Made by a program: the position numbers and the translations under genes. Below, in pieces: positions 1 through 12,330 of a DNA stretch of 64,000 bases. The DNA lies in assembly GCA_013396655.1 (NCBI GenBank), contig WBMV01004991.1:755324-819323 (forward strand), in the 5' to 3' direction. Under the pieces are notes generated by a model that searched no databases, was not told the origin of the DNA, and was given only the letters and a program-made list of their open reading frames with translations. The first letter of the stretch is position 1. Each line of letters starts with the position of its first letter. The DNA is from Campylorhamphus procurvoides. Lineage: Eukaryota; Chordata; Aves; Passeriformes; Dendrocolaptidae.

Positions 1-960
1 TATGCAATGCAGTTACTTATCTGACATTCTTCTGGACTAACGGTGGCCGTGGTGTAGTTCTTTGGCTTAATGTTCTTAGCTGCTTATGAAAAAAGGACAA
101 AGAAAAGCCTTTCTCAGCTTCCTCAAGGCAGACTGACTCCTAGTATTAGCGCCTCATTTGACCTGGCTAAACATAAATCGCCCCATTTCACTACACCTCC
201 TCTGCCCTCTGGCAGTAGATTAAGTAACTTCAGTCAGGGTATGCCACAAGTTATTTCTGTGTGTGTTACACCACAGCTCAGACAACATCCTTCTTATGCA
301 GGCTCAGTATGCATGTGTGCAGTTATTAGGGCAGGTCGTGGCCCCATTATGCTAGATGACATACGTGTACATCATTAGAGACAACCCCAACCGAGACTGC
401 ACTGCAGCCCTACCTGCCCTAAGTGTAACAGTTCAAGCAGCCGAATGTGTTCCCCAGATGTGCTCCCCAGGACCAGACACTGCAGAGCCCTGTTCGGGGC
501 CTGGGCTGTGCAGCTCATGAGGGGACTAATGGCATGGTTTCAGTAAAGCATGTGCTCAAACGCTTTCCTGGGCAGGGGCCAGAACAATCTGTGTCCTGCT
601 GGACTCACTTAAACCCACACAGCTCCAAAGACTTTTGCAAAGGTTCTGTAGAGGTAAATCAATCCCCTAGACTTGGATACAAAGTGAACTCCATTTTCCT
701 CACACCATCCAGATGTATCCCACAGAAGAAACAGATATCTACGGGATTTTCCACTGATGGCTTTTTGCCCAGCTCAGCCTTTTTGTGGCTATCAGAGTTG
801 CAGATAAAGCTGGACCCCAAATCTTCAGCAAGCTGTCATTCCCTCAGAATGTGCAGTTTCATCAAATACAAAATGTTTTATAAAAAACTGATCTGATTTG
901 TCGTAAATAAGGTTTCAGAAGAGAAATGGGAAATATTTTTCCCTATGTTTTCAATATTTT
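1..960. other. unique noncoding DNA
   Basis: No gene recognised. Base composition is moderate. Open frames of 102 codons (70-378) and 149 codons (447-896) occur on the plus strand, but the second starts at GTG rather than ATG, and neither shows a domain, signal peptide or splice-bounded structure. They are best read as chance frames. No repeat family is visible. Confidence 0.6.
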
Positions 961-3060
961 AAATCAACTTTTTTGATGTCTCAATTAAAAAAAAAATCTT
1001 AGAAAATGTGAGTTCTAAGCTACACATATCATTATTAAAAAGTTAGAATGTTGATTCCATGATAAACGTAGCAACTTTGGGGTAAAGGGAATCTCTTTCA
1101 GCATGACAGATCCAGTCATTCAACTTACCTATGGAAAACTAGGCAAGGTTTCATTTAGGTATAATTTCATCATTTTCTTACATATATTCAGAGAGCATGT
1201 ATGCCTGAGAGAATGCATCCCCAAGGCAGCTGACTTGCTCACTCAGCATCCAGAACTTGGTTGGTTCCTGGTTCCCTCTCAACTCTGTCTGGAGACAACT
1301 CTTTCAGACAGAGGTCCTGTGAGTCCTAATAGCTCTAGTACAAACCCAGGATTTAACAGGGTCCAAATACTCAGTTGCAGACCTGAAGAAGGTTCCTGCT
1401 ATTTCGAAAATGGAATGGGCACCCCAAAGACTCCTGTCCCGGACTGAAGGAAGCTGCAGAGCACAGAAACTCTGCAACTTGCTGACTGAACTCAACTCGA
1501 AAAGTTACGCTAAGCTAAGGGAATGGGAAGATTCAGTGTGCCATATCAGCCATACCAACAAACTGCAAACAAAGCAGGCAAAGAGAGCCCATACTGGAGT
1601 GTACTTTCCCAGTGACACCTGTTTGGAACATGGCTTGCTCTCACAAGCTTGTGCTTCACCACAAAACTCTCATCTCGCATTAACTACATTTCAAGAGGAA
1701 AAAAAAATTAAGATTATTAACCTACCTGAACACATTGCTTTGTTTTGCTTTTCTCTTTTTTCAAAGACAAGTCACATATTTGGGGGTGAAGGAGGAGGCA
1801 ATTGCAATTTGAGCGGAAAATAAAGGTCAGAGTCTCAGAATCCTTTGCCAAATGGACCTGCTGCCCTGAACACAGCTTTAATCACAGTAGGACAATGTTC
1901 TTCTCGATTGTACCTTAGTGGGAGATCTCTGTCGGCTCAAACAAAATAGATTCTCCTCAAAGAATTAAGTGAGATGACAATGTTGATAATGTCTTTGAAT
2001 GACCTCCAAAAGAAAATCAGGAAGTGCATACCAAACTTGATTTGAAATGTACTTGTTGTACTGACAGGGAAAAAAAATAAGCAATGAAATATCCTGATTA
2101 TACAACTCTCCAACACAGAGTGAAATGGAAAATAAAAAATACATGCAAACATTCCTATTCATAGTTTTATATGGTCTTTTCAATTCTCATGAAACATAGA
2201 AGACAATGAATAGCAGGGGATTTGAAGAGTACAGAAATGTTTCTGCAAATCTAGAAGCAATGAAATGTTATAAAAGCCCAATTTAATACAGTAGGAATTG
2301 CTTTTCCTTTTCGAATTGGTGTGTGTAATTTTTTTGCAGTATCTTAATCATCTTCTCATGATGATCTTTATTTTTAACCAGCATTTTGCTCTCAGACATT
2401 TGATTCTTTTCTCTCTATTGAAATCTTTTCATGCTATTACCTTTATCGTTATCCTGTTATATCTGAATTTTTTTAGACAGGGTCTTTAAAGGTTAGCTTG
2501 CTGCATACTTTCCTTTTTCAAAGTTTAGCTAGATCTGGGCAGTGATCTAACAGTTCAATAGTGTCTTATGTTGACTTTTCATTTTCCTCAAGAGAAAAAG
2601 AAATTCTGCCTTTGGGAACATAAGGACAGTTCATCAGAGCTGTGAACTCAAACACTATCCAGAAACTTTCTGAAATACATCTGTAAAAGTGTGAAACTTT
2701 ATCCTTTGTCTGCCTTTTTTTTTTTATTAAACCCAATGAATTTCTTTCCTGATAAAAGACTTCATTTTATCACTGTACTTTTTTTCCCATTCTTGGATCA
2801 TTTATACTACCACATGTCAGAAGGGCACAGCCTATTTTCAAACATAAAGCTTTGCTTCCCTTGACAACTCAGGTGTGAGAATACAGGGCAAAGGTCTGTT
2901 TCCTGTAACAGCTCACAGCTATAAGTATAATAAGGGTGATGATAACGATGACATATACTAAATATAATAGGTCTCCCAAATGAAAAATTCTGAAAATATC
3001 AATAAAAGTGCAAAAACTTCTCTTTTAATTAGCAGGAAGGTAAAAAATGGTAGTAATTTC
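961..3060. other. AT-rich noncoding DNA
   Basis: No gene recognised. The stretch is clearly AT-rich, with an A run near 986-995 and a run of eleven T at about 2715-2725. Short frames here are rich in Phe, Ile and Leu, simply reflecting T-rich DNA. No transposon family could be identified. Confidence 0.6.
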
Positions 3061-4260
3061 ATTGCCAGAATACAATAGGAAATTACTGTCTTCTGACTGC
3101 TGCTCCATATACCCCTGAAATCAAACCTGACCTCAAGAGGCTGCCTGACAAGGTCCTTGAATTGTCCCAGGTTTCATGGGTGGGATCAGAACAAGCTTGA
3201 AGGGTAGGAAGGGATGCCCCTATCTGTGCATGCCCACCAGCAGCCCATGGCTCTGCTGTCCAGGCAGCGTGGAGGCAGGGCTGCACTGGGATGCCATGCT
3301 CTTGGCTGGTCCAACAGGCAGCCACATTTGCAGATAAACCCCAGAACTCCTGGTGAAACCTTCCTCCCAGGTGTGTCTCCCTAAAGCCATGGACACATTT
3401 AGCCCTGTCTCCTGATGCAAGGACAGGCATGACCTCCCTGCCCCTCTGAGCCAGTATGCATCAGCATGCATCTCCCTTGTATTATGGGTTAGTTTCCTAT
3501 GCATCTGTAGAGTTCTTCATTCTGGAACCCTTCTTTTCAAATAGTTACTGCACAAGCAACTCTGAAACCTAATGGTAACACCAGAAACCTGGGCATTCTA
3601 GAGGTAGGGGAGTCACAACATTTGTGTGTTTTATGTATGATTGTATCTTCACAAAGCAAATTTTTCTGTGCTTTACTCTCTGAGGAATATGATGGCAGAG
3701 ATACTTTGTTATAGGTGCAAACATATCCATGAGAGTTTTGCTTCAGACTGGTCTTGACAGTTCCTCCCCCTCGATCCCGATCTTAAAGAGGCAAATGTAT
3801 CCAAGCATGATGCCCACCTCATCAATCCAGTGTGACCCACTGGATCACATACATGCTGATGTGCCACTAAAAGCAGTAGCATCAAGACAAAAGACAAAAC
3901 ACTGTTGCTGCTTTTTAAATTTGTAGTTTCTGTGATCATTTACAAGCCAAATATAGCACCATCACAAGGAATTTACACTGAAAGATGAAACACTTCAGTT
4001 GCTGAAAGCTTAGTCTGAGACAGTATGGTGGGGAGGAATAATTGAATATGCTTCTCCAGATTAAAAAAGCTTCTCTGAAGAGCAGCATAATCAACAAGGT
4101 GCTCATGTCCATACCTGTTAGTCTGGGGCATATGGGGAGCACAGGGTGAGTCTGAGGAGAGCAGACCTGGAGACCTTGCATCCAGAAGATAGGCACAACA
4201 CATTCAAGTCCTTTCAATGTGATGTTCCCCTCTTCACCCCTTTTAACATCTGCTCTTGAA
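3061..4260. other. GC-richer noncoding block
   Basis: The interval 3083-3504 is noticeably richer in G and C than its flanks, so it carries overlapping minus-strand open frames of 115 and 94 codons. Neither translation resembles a known domain, and the two frames compete with each other. I infer chance openness from composition. A decayed repeat cannot be excluded. Confidence 0.5.
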
Positions 4261-7200
4261 ATGGAGATGACAACTCAGTGACTTAGTTACTACCTAAAGC
4301 AGGAGTAATATAGTGTTCAGCATTAGTCTGTGTTAATTTTCTTGCCTATCAGCATCACTGGCAATATTTCTGCTACCAGAATGGATTTTATATTATCTCT
4401 GTCCTGTTCACTGACAGTATATATTCCTGTGTTTTCTCTATACCATGGTGCCTAAATGAATTAGTACTTTGTAATGCAAGTTGATCAAGCCCTGTTGGAG
4501 CCTCAAGCTTCTAATGTCTCTCCTAAAGAATCTCATACACAGGTCATGCTGGAGTCACATAAGTCTAACCATGTAAGATGTTCTTCAGTAAAAAAGTCAT
4601 GATTTAGGATCTAAACCCTTGCATTTCTTTGGAATTTGAATATGCATTTGCTGATTTTAAATACTAGTTGGATTGGTGATGAGATGAATGCTTTCAAAGT
4701 CTTATTAAGAAGGTTCAGGGTTAAAAGCTACAGCAAGCAGAAGTTGTGCAGGCTGCCAATTATTTCCAGCTGAGATTCCTGCGTCAGAGAAAAGGCAGGC
4801 TGGTAGGCAAATAGGGATTGGTGTATTTGGAAGAGGGAAAAGGTTTCACCTCCCAGGAGCTGGTGATTAGTCTAATATCTCTGTTTGGACTCAGGTTTGA
4901 GCTGAGTCTGCCAGAAAAAGGGGAAGACAGTTTGAACAAATTATTTATCCTGAAACCCATGACAGAAACTTTGGGGAGTACTTTTCTGAGCTTTGTAGCA
5001 ATAGTATAGTGCTCTTGGGAGGTTAGAGATTGGTTGAATAAGCTGCTAATATGTTAACTAAGAGCATTAGGCTGATATGTCTGAAAGACCTTCTACAGAG
5101 GGAAAGTAAGAAAATTGCTTGTAAAAGAACTGCCAAAGTTGGTGGTCCTGTTTTCGGATGTTAGACTATATCATGAGAGGGAAAACAGTTTCTGATGCCC
5201 ACTGCTATGGCTGCAGAGTGTCCCTGTGTGCCTGCAATACAATCTTTCCTTTGGCAGCTCTTCACTGATGCCTAGAGATGCCTTTCCCAGTCTTCACAGC
5301 CTCATTTTACCCTGCAGCTTTCATCAGAAGCAGCTGAAAATAGGAAGAAGAAACATCGGGGCACCTATTCAGTTACTCTTCCAGAGAGATGTCCTTCCTG
5401 TGCTGCCCTTGGGAAAGCCTCATGTCCCCATAAGGGGGGCCAAGGGCCTCCCTTTATGTGTTTGGGTACTCTAGGCTCTTGTGAGCATCTGTTGCTTCAG
5501 ACCATGAATACCCAGAGAACTTGTCCTTGAATAGGCTTACCTACTAAAGGTTCCTAGTAAATGGTGGAGTTCACAAACATCTGGGTTGCAAAAGCCATTG
5601 CAGATATGGCAAAGGCCAGCGATGGCTGAAGTTAGCAAACTGCTGCAACTCTCTTCTACTCTTGTATCTTTGTGTCAGCCACTTACATACGTTAGAAGTA
5701 CCAGCATTCAAGACAGACTAAATACATGTCAGGAAACATGCTCTGTGACAATAGGTTAACTTTGCTGTCCATTTTTCCTCTGTCATGGAGGGATAGTAGT
5801 CATTAGGTTTAGCCTTGAATTCAGCAACACTGAAAGTAAGGCATCTCATCACTTCAACTGTTGACATGTATGATGCAGTAAGGAACAGGTCATGGGAAGA
5901 GTTACTGGTGTCAAAGAAATACTTTGGTAATTTTATAATTTGTGAACACTTACTTACTGCATCCTTCAGCCTAGACTCTTCTCCCTGTGCCTCTGGAGAT
6001 ACAGAGTCAGGATCTCTCCAAGACTATTTGTAAGAGATAGAAATGAGATCATTGCAGGGTTTGCTGCACAACAGGAGATGGTTCCCTGCCATACAGGATA
6101 GTGGAGGAAGAATTGCATGTGTCAGGTGCTCATGTGTTCACCATTTCTGTCCCTAGAGCTCTCTCTGTTCCAGCTGGCACAGATTAAGCAGAAAGTGAGC
6201 AGCGATGAGCTTCAAAACCAGAGCTCCCATCCACAGGAAGTGTCCTACACTGGCACTCATAAATCCCTGCAGTTCTCAGATAGGTCTTTCTCCTCTCTGT
6301 CACAAGACTGAAAATACTGTGGCCCACATTTTCATATGTGTTTAATTTTAAGTGTAGTTATCACAGTTGCCTTCTCAGAATAACTTATCCATCACGTTAT
6401 CATCCCATGGAAAGTCCACACCGATACAAGCCTCTCATAAGCACACCTGTAGCTCACTAAATGTCTGCCTGCTGCAGAAATATTTGTTAGGCCCAAAGTA
6501 AATAGTCAATGGAGAGTTGCTGTCATTGCTATTCAGAGCAATTGATAACGCTGACGTGTCATTTTCAAGTCACCCTGGCTGACTTAGGAAACTTCATAGA
6601 ATAATACTCTGAACACGGAACCAAATTCAGTGTTATCCTAAAGACTGGCCGGTCTCATCAGAGGGACAAATTGTAATTATCCTCTAACAATTTATATCTA
6701 TCCAGGGTGATATTTGCCATCCCATGGCAGCAAGAATCTGAGCTGCTCCTCAGCCATGTAAAACAGTTCTTCTCATCTGGAAAAGATGAGAAAGGTGTGA
6801 GGATGGTAAAATGTTTCATGCATTTTAGTACTGCATTAATGAGATGTAAATTCAGGCACAGTGAAGTAAATGGCATGAGGTCACCAGTCCCATTACTTTC
6901 AAACCAGCTGACTTGTCAGAAAAGGCTGCATCTAGGAGATGCTTGGTCTTTTAATGTCTTCCTTCCATCTCCTCATGACTGTAAACTGTAATAAAAAGAT
7001 TTAATATAAATTTTTGTAGCCTATTTTGCAAAATACTGTGCTGGGTAAAACCTGAATTCTACCTGAACTCCACTGTTTTTGTGCATTGGTTCTGCAAGTC
7101 TCAGGGAACAGAAAAATAAAAAAAGTAAACAAAAAGAATGGCTCTCCTGAGGTAACATGGAGTTGAGCACACAAATAGAAATAGTTTCAAGTCAGACACA

Positions 7201-8674
7201 GATTCAAGGCTCTGGGACTGCAGTTGTACATCATATAACTTGCCAGAATAATGAGCCGTTGTTTAATTATCTGAGATACTGGTAAGTAGCCTGAAAGAAA
7301 AGGAAATCACAGAGGAAGTTTTGTTATTGTTGCAATTTCAAAGAAGCAGAGAGTTTTTGTATACAAATATATGTTGCAGGCTTGGATAGTCCCATACTTG
7401 TCAAATACTTGTGTGCTCTAAGTTAAAACAATATTTTCCTGCCTTAGTGGATGGAGGCCATTGAGCTTCACACCTTCTCGAACAATGCTGAAACAGTTTC
7501 CTCCTCCAATTTGGCTCCCTTGGCACAAGAAGAAGCTCGCACAGTTGGTCATTACTGCTTAGCAGAGATTTCTTTCATGGATAATATAATGTTAAGGGAG
7601 AGATGAGTTGTCCTAGGAATACCTCAATGCATTAAAGCTAATATGATGAAAGGAGACAGCCCTAATCTGAAGAGAGACACAACTGCTTCCACCCAGACTC
7701 TAGTGGCAAAAGAATACAGTGAGTGCACATTAAGGCACATTTAGGCCATGAGTCATTTTTGCCAGAGAAATAAATTTATTATTTTTCATCTGCAAGAGCA
7801 AGAGGTCTTCCAGGTTCACAGAAAAGAAACAAGACTGGTATCACTTAAATTTGTAGACAAGGCAAAAGGTCAAATAAAATTTTACACAAATTGACTAAGA
7901 TAAGGGAAGATGGAGGAAAATTATTTCAGTGGCACAAGAAAAGAATTTTGATGAAAGAAGACCAAAAAGAAACTCTAGCCTGTACCACGACTGTCAGCCC
8001 GTTGCTGCCCATGTTTGCTTTCCAATTCACCATTAAATGGATAGCAAAATACAGCACAAAGTCTGCCATGGCATTGGAGTCACTGCATGCAGGTGTAAGT
8101 GGGTTACTTATTCATCCTCCCTATGCTCCCACTGCCCATGACAGCCAGGTTTCCATAATAACATCAGCATAGCTACAGCACCTGTCTGTTTGCCTGATGC
8201 TGTTACCAGCAATGGCATTGCAACAGCAGTGTGAAAAGTAATAATTCTGTTCTCACGTCTGAAAGCACTTTGCATATTAACATGTCAGAGCCTTGCTCTC
8301 TTTGGGATCAGACTGTCAAGGAGTATCGTCCAGCTGTCTGGTGGAAAGCCAAGGGGTTTCTAAAGGAGCAGTCACAGGTACAACCAGACCTTGGTGTAAC
8401 AGGAACCCTATCCCAGCTGCCCAAAAGACTGGTTTTGAAGCAGCTCCTCTGATCTCACCTGATATAGCAGTTCTGCAGCAGATACAAGATGTGGTGGTGT
8501 TTTTCCTGTACACAGAAATTTATTAATAACTGGACTAGGCCCCATTCACTGAGGTTAGCCTGCCATCAGATTCACCTTCACTGAAGTTGCTCTCAATTTT
8601 CATTGCTTTCACCAAACAGGACAAGAAAAGGGAAATGATGGCTCTTCTCTGTGTTTGACCAGGGTGTGATCAAT
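4261..8674. other. unique noncoding DNA
   Basis: Over four kilobases with no recognisable exon, RNA gene or repeat. Open frames are short, mostly 60-95 codons, without motifs. Composition drifts around the window average, with AT-rich parts near 7000-7140 and 7380-7440. Confidence 0.55.
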
Positions 8675-8798
8675 GCAAAAAGAAAAAAGAAAAAAAAAAT
8701 GGGAGGAGGGGGGAAATCCCACCTCCAAGTTTGGCTTTTCTTATACTCTTTGTGTCTTTGGTCTGCATGTGTCCTATATATATATATATATATGTATA
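8675..8798. repeat. purine tract and (TA)n microsatellite
   Basis: A nearly pure A run interrupted by G (8677-8699) passes into a G-rich purine stretch (about 8701-8713). After about 60 bp of ordinary sequence comes an uninterrupted TA repeat at 8775-8793, ending GTATA. Such compound simple repeats are common and length-variable in vertebrate genomes. The small open frames crossing it translate to poly-Lys and Ile-Tyr runs and are artefacts of the repeat. Confidence 0.9.
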
Positions 8799-11570
8799 GT
8801 TTGTTACTTCTCAAGCATGCTGTGCATGCCTGTTCACAGGCTTTTCATTACTTCTACCTATCCAGCTACAAGTTTCCTTCCCTGAACCCCAGCCCTTAGA
8901 AACCTGAGCCACATATCTAAGAAGTCAGATACAAAAAACCCCAGCCCAAATGGAAATCTAGCGTCTAAGTAGTAGATGCTTATATCAACATAAGAAAATC
9001 TTTCTCAGTCAGCAAAATCTACATTTTGTTCAGCTTCACTGCTTTTCTTGCATATGAGTTCTCCTAAGGAAATCACAGTTCTGAAAAATGAGAATTTTCT
9101 TTCTCTTTGGTTGGATGGGCTTGCCTCCAGACCCATCTAAGCAAAAAGGTTCAGATAATCAAACTGAGTTTTCTTTTTCTACTCTCCAATGACTTTGGCC
9201 TGAAGTGCTTAGAACAAAATAAAAATCTGTTAGGTGATAGTCTTAAATCAGGGAAATGAAAAAACCAAGAGAAAGGGAGCCATTAAAAAGCAGGCAGGAC
9301 CCACAGCAGTTTGTCCTGGTAAAGTGCAGCTGGCCATCCCCTCAGAACTCACTGAGCCCAGGAGCCTCACCTGGGCTCTTGTGCCTGCGTTAATCATGTA
9401 GTCCTGGTACAAAGTGTAAAACTGCATACCGTTCTATTTTTTTTACCACACAATAGTAAATAATGTAGGGCAAGCTTACTCTAACATATTTGGGATCAAT
9501 TTTTCTTAAGTTTTTCATTTTTTAATATATTCAGCCTAATTCCACTGCCCCTTCTTCCACCTGCTTGAAGCACGAGTGTGACATCAAAGGCCCTGAAGCT
9601 GCAGAGCCTGGCGCAATGAAGATGGCAATCAAGCCTGCATTCTGCCAGGATAAAATCTCAGTTCCATTGCTGTCAGGACTTTGAGAGGCAGAATTTACCA
9701 TGCACTCAATTTAAACCCCATTTCTTCCCCTGGGGTAAACCCTGATTTATTCATATATAGAGCTGCTACTTACACCACTGGATAATTTTTTCTTCCAGGG
9801 CCCTGTTCATGAGAAGAAGCTTAAGGAGGTGAAAGATGAAAGAGGAGTGTAGTTCTATTGGCAGATAAAAGTACGATCCCTGCTGAAACCAGCAATGATT
9901 TATTTATTGGCAAATAAGGTCAATTAAACTTTATAGTCACTAGTATCCTGTTAAAAATAATAAAACTAACAGATATATTAAATAATAGGTTAACATTAGA
10001 GGCAAACAATGTTACCATCTGCCCTGTCAATCAAACTGTATGCTGAAATTCTTCACTGAACTGGAACTGGAGAAAGAAAAGGGATATGGAAGAATTAGGG
10101 CAGCCTGGGTTATAAATTACAGGCAGTAGATATATTGTTGTGAAAGCTATATCATTCCTTAAAATTAATTCAACCTTCTTGACCTACTCCTTTTCTTCAA
10201 AATTTCATCTCTTTATGTGACCAATTCTTGGACTGCTGGTACAGAATCAGGTGCCTGAAGATCTTGCAGCATGTTTAAAAATACGAGAAACGACAAATAT
10301 TTTGACGAATTATGTTTCAAGCCTGGCCATTGCTGTAGCGCTTCATGCATTCTGATCAGACCTCCCAGCTGTAATGAACTCACCCATGGAGGAGGCTATG
10401 AGGGCAACATAAGTGGTTTTGCAAGGGGGTGGAATCCAGTGATGGCTGTTGCAGCAGGCAGTACCAAAACCTTGCCTGCTTCTAGACTGAGTTGAAGGAC
10501 CAGCAGGGAGGGAGAAGCAGCTTCTGGAAGGACTGATAAGATCAAGGTTAACCAGACCTTCTCATGTGTGGAAATAATTTTCCTGGTTCCCCAAAAAATG
10601 GAAACATTTATGTGCAAGTGAAATTCTGCGTGGATTGAAGGCTTGATAAAATGTTCCTTCAGGTCAATCAAAATTTTCCACCATTATGAAATCAAAGCAT
10701 TTTGGTCCAAGTTTGCTCTTTTAAAGCTTGTTGATATGTTTATGTGTGAAAATAATAACAATGAATTGCAGGTGGGAAAAAATCGTTTCCAAATTAAAAC
10801 TGAAAAGATTCCATTCCACAAATGTTCGCATGGGTCACTTTAACCTTAAGGGAATGTTTTGTTTTGGGACAAGAAGTTCTGGAAACAAAATACTGGCAGA
10901 ACTGACATTTTTTTCAAAGCAGTAAATAAGAGGAAAAAACGGCACTTTTCCATTAGAAGAAACTTTGGTTACAAAACAAACAGTTTGGCTGCACTTTGCT
11001 GAGCTGCAACATCATGGTCTGAACCTGAGTGTCAGGAGACAACCCTCAGGTGGCATCAGCTGCTGCTAAGGTGACACTGGGTGAGGATCCTTGTCCTTGC
11101 TGTTAGTTAAAAAGCATTTCCTGTCAAACTCAAAAATCTCATGTGGGATCAATATTATACTCCACACCTTGGTGGATATCGCTCAGAAGTGTAATCCAAG
11201 CTCAAGCCCATATCATTCTAAGCCTGTAGGCACCCTGTCAGATGGGTACAGACACCACAAGTGACATGTGGGTTCTATTTTAATTAGCTGTTTTCAGGAA
11301 CAGAGAAGCAGATCTGGTTTTCAGGAGGCATCTTTCTTTTCTCATGGAGACGATGTTGAAGGCCAAACTCTGCCTATGAAAAAGCAGGTTGTGGTGTGAA
11401 ATAGAAAGGCTGTTTCTCTGTATTTCCCTGTATTTTGTTACTTACTACATTGATTTTTTTTTTCTATATACTGGCCAGAGCTGTCTAGGAGAAAGAGATG
11501 TAGCATTATACATGGCAGTGCAACACACAGATAGACCATCAGATCAAGATAAATTTCCTAATTTAAGAAT
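8799..11570. other. unique noncoding DNA
   Basis: No gene recognised. The palindrome-rich GCATGCTGTGCATGC lies at about 8815-8829. The interval 9890-10010 is AT-rich with several TTAA and TTAAA words. Open frames do not exceed 91 codons and have no family features. Confidence 0.55.
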
Positions 11571-12330
11571 TATTTTAATGGGGTGGGCAAGGGCAGTTCA
11601 GTTTTGTCACCTCCGCCAACACCCCTCTGCATGCACGACTGCTCTCATTGTGGAGGAGAGCTGTGCCTATCAGGGAGGACATTACTGCAGGCAGAGCAGC
11701 TGCAGGAGCTTAGTGACCCCCCCGCCATGCTTACACCACCGGGCCATTTTAATTGCAACCCACAGCTTAAAGTCTTCATTAAGTTCTCCCTGAGCCCTGC
11801 CTCCTCCTCTAAGATCAGCCGCCTGTCGCCCTGACCGGCAGAGCAGCGAAGAACATCTGCAGTTCAAACGTGATGCATATGCAACAGCGGTCTCACGACT
11901 AAAGGTCAGCAGACTCCTCCGACACCCAGGACCATCTCTCCCTTGCTGGGTGTCTGGTGTCTTTTGTTCGAAACTCTATACTTCCTGCCAGGCTTTTTGC
12001 CCACTTGCCCAGCCCAACTGCGGCACAGCTGGCACGGCACCCTTGCAAGCTGGCCAGAGCTGCCCTAGCACAGTGGCTGCCCACAAGCCTGCAAATAATC
12101 AGGTCCTTCCCTTGGCTTCTTGTCACACAGCCCGTTGAGAGGATGACTGCAACAGCTGCAGTGCTGCCTCGGTCTTGACAAATGGTCCTGTCACTCTTCT
12201 TATTGATTAGCAATGTTATGACATTTCCCTTCAAAAACACAGATGTGGCACGGGCAGCGACAGGAGCACCGCTCTGGGAGGAGCATAATGTTTGCTGTTG
12301 TTCCCATTCTCCTCTCTGCATCTGTTCATA
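11571..12330. promoter_or_regulatory. CpG-elevated candidate regulatory element
   Basis: Ten CpG dinucleotides fall between 11723 and 11921, far denser than in the surrounding AT-rich DNA, and more continue to about 12280. Within the block are a TTTTAATTGC homeodomain-type word (11747-11756) and ATGCATATGCAA (11873-11884), which is 11 of 12 bases of the palindromic MORE site bound by POU dimers. Competing frames of up to 140 codons are open on both strands because GC content is higher. No exon is evident. A distal enhancer or small CpG island for an unannotated noncoding transcript is an inference from composition and motifs only. Confidence 0.35.

Noticed and set aside
447..896. 149-codon plus-strand frame
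   Set aside because: It starts at GTG, has no domain, and no exon boundaries are visible.
8651..8899. small frames crossing the A-rich and TA tracts
   Set aside because: Translations are poly-Lys and Ile-Tyr repeats produced by simple sequence.
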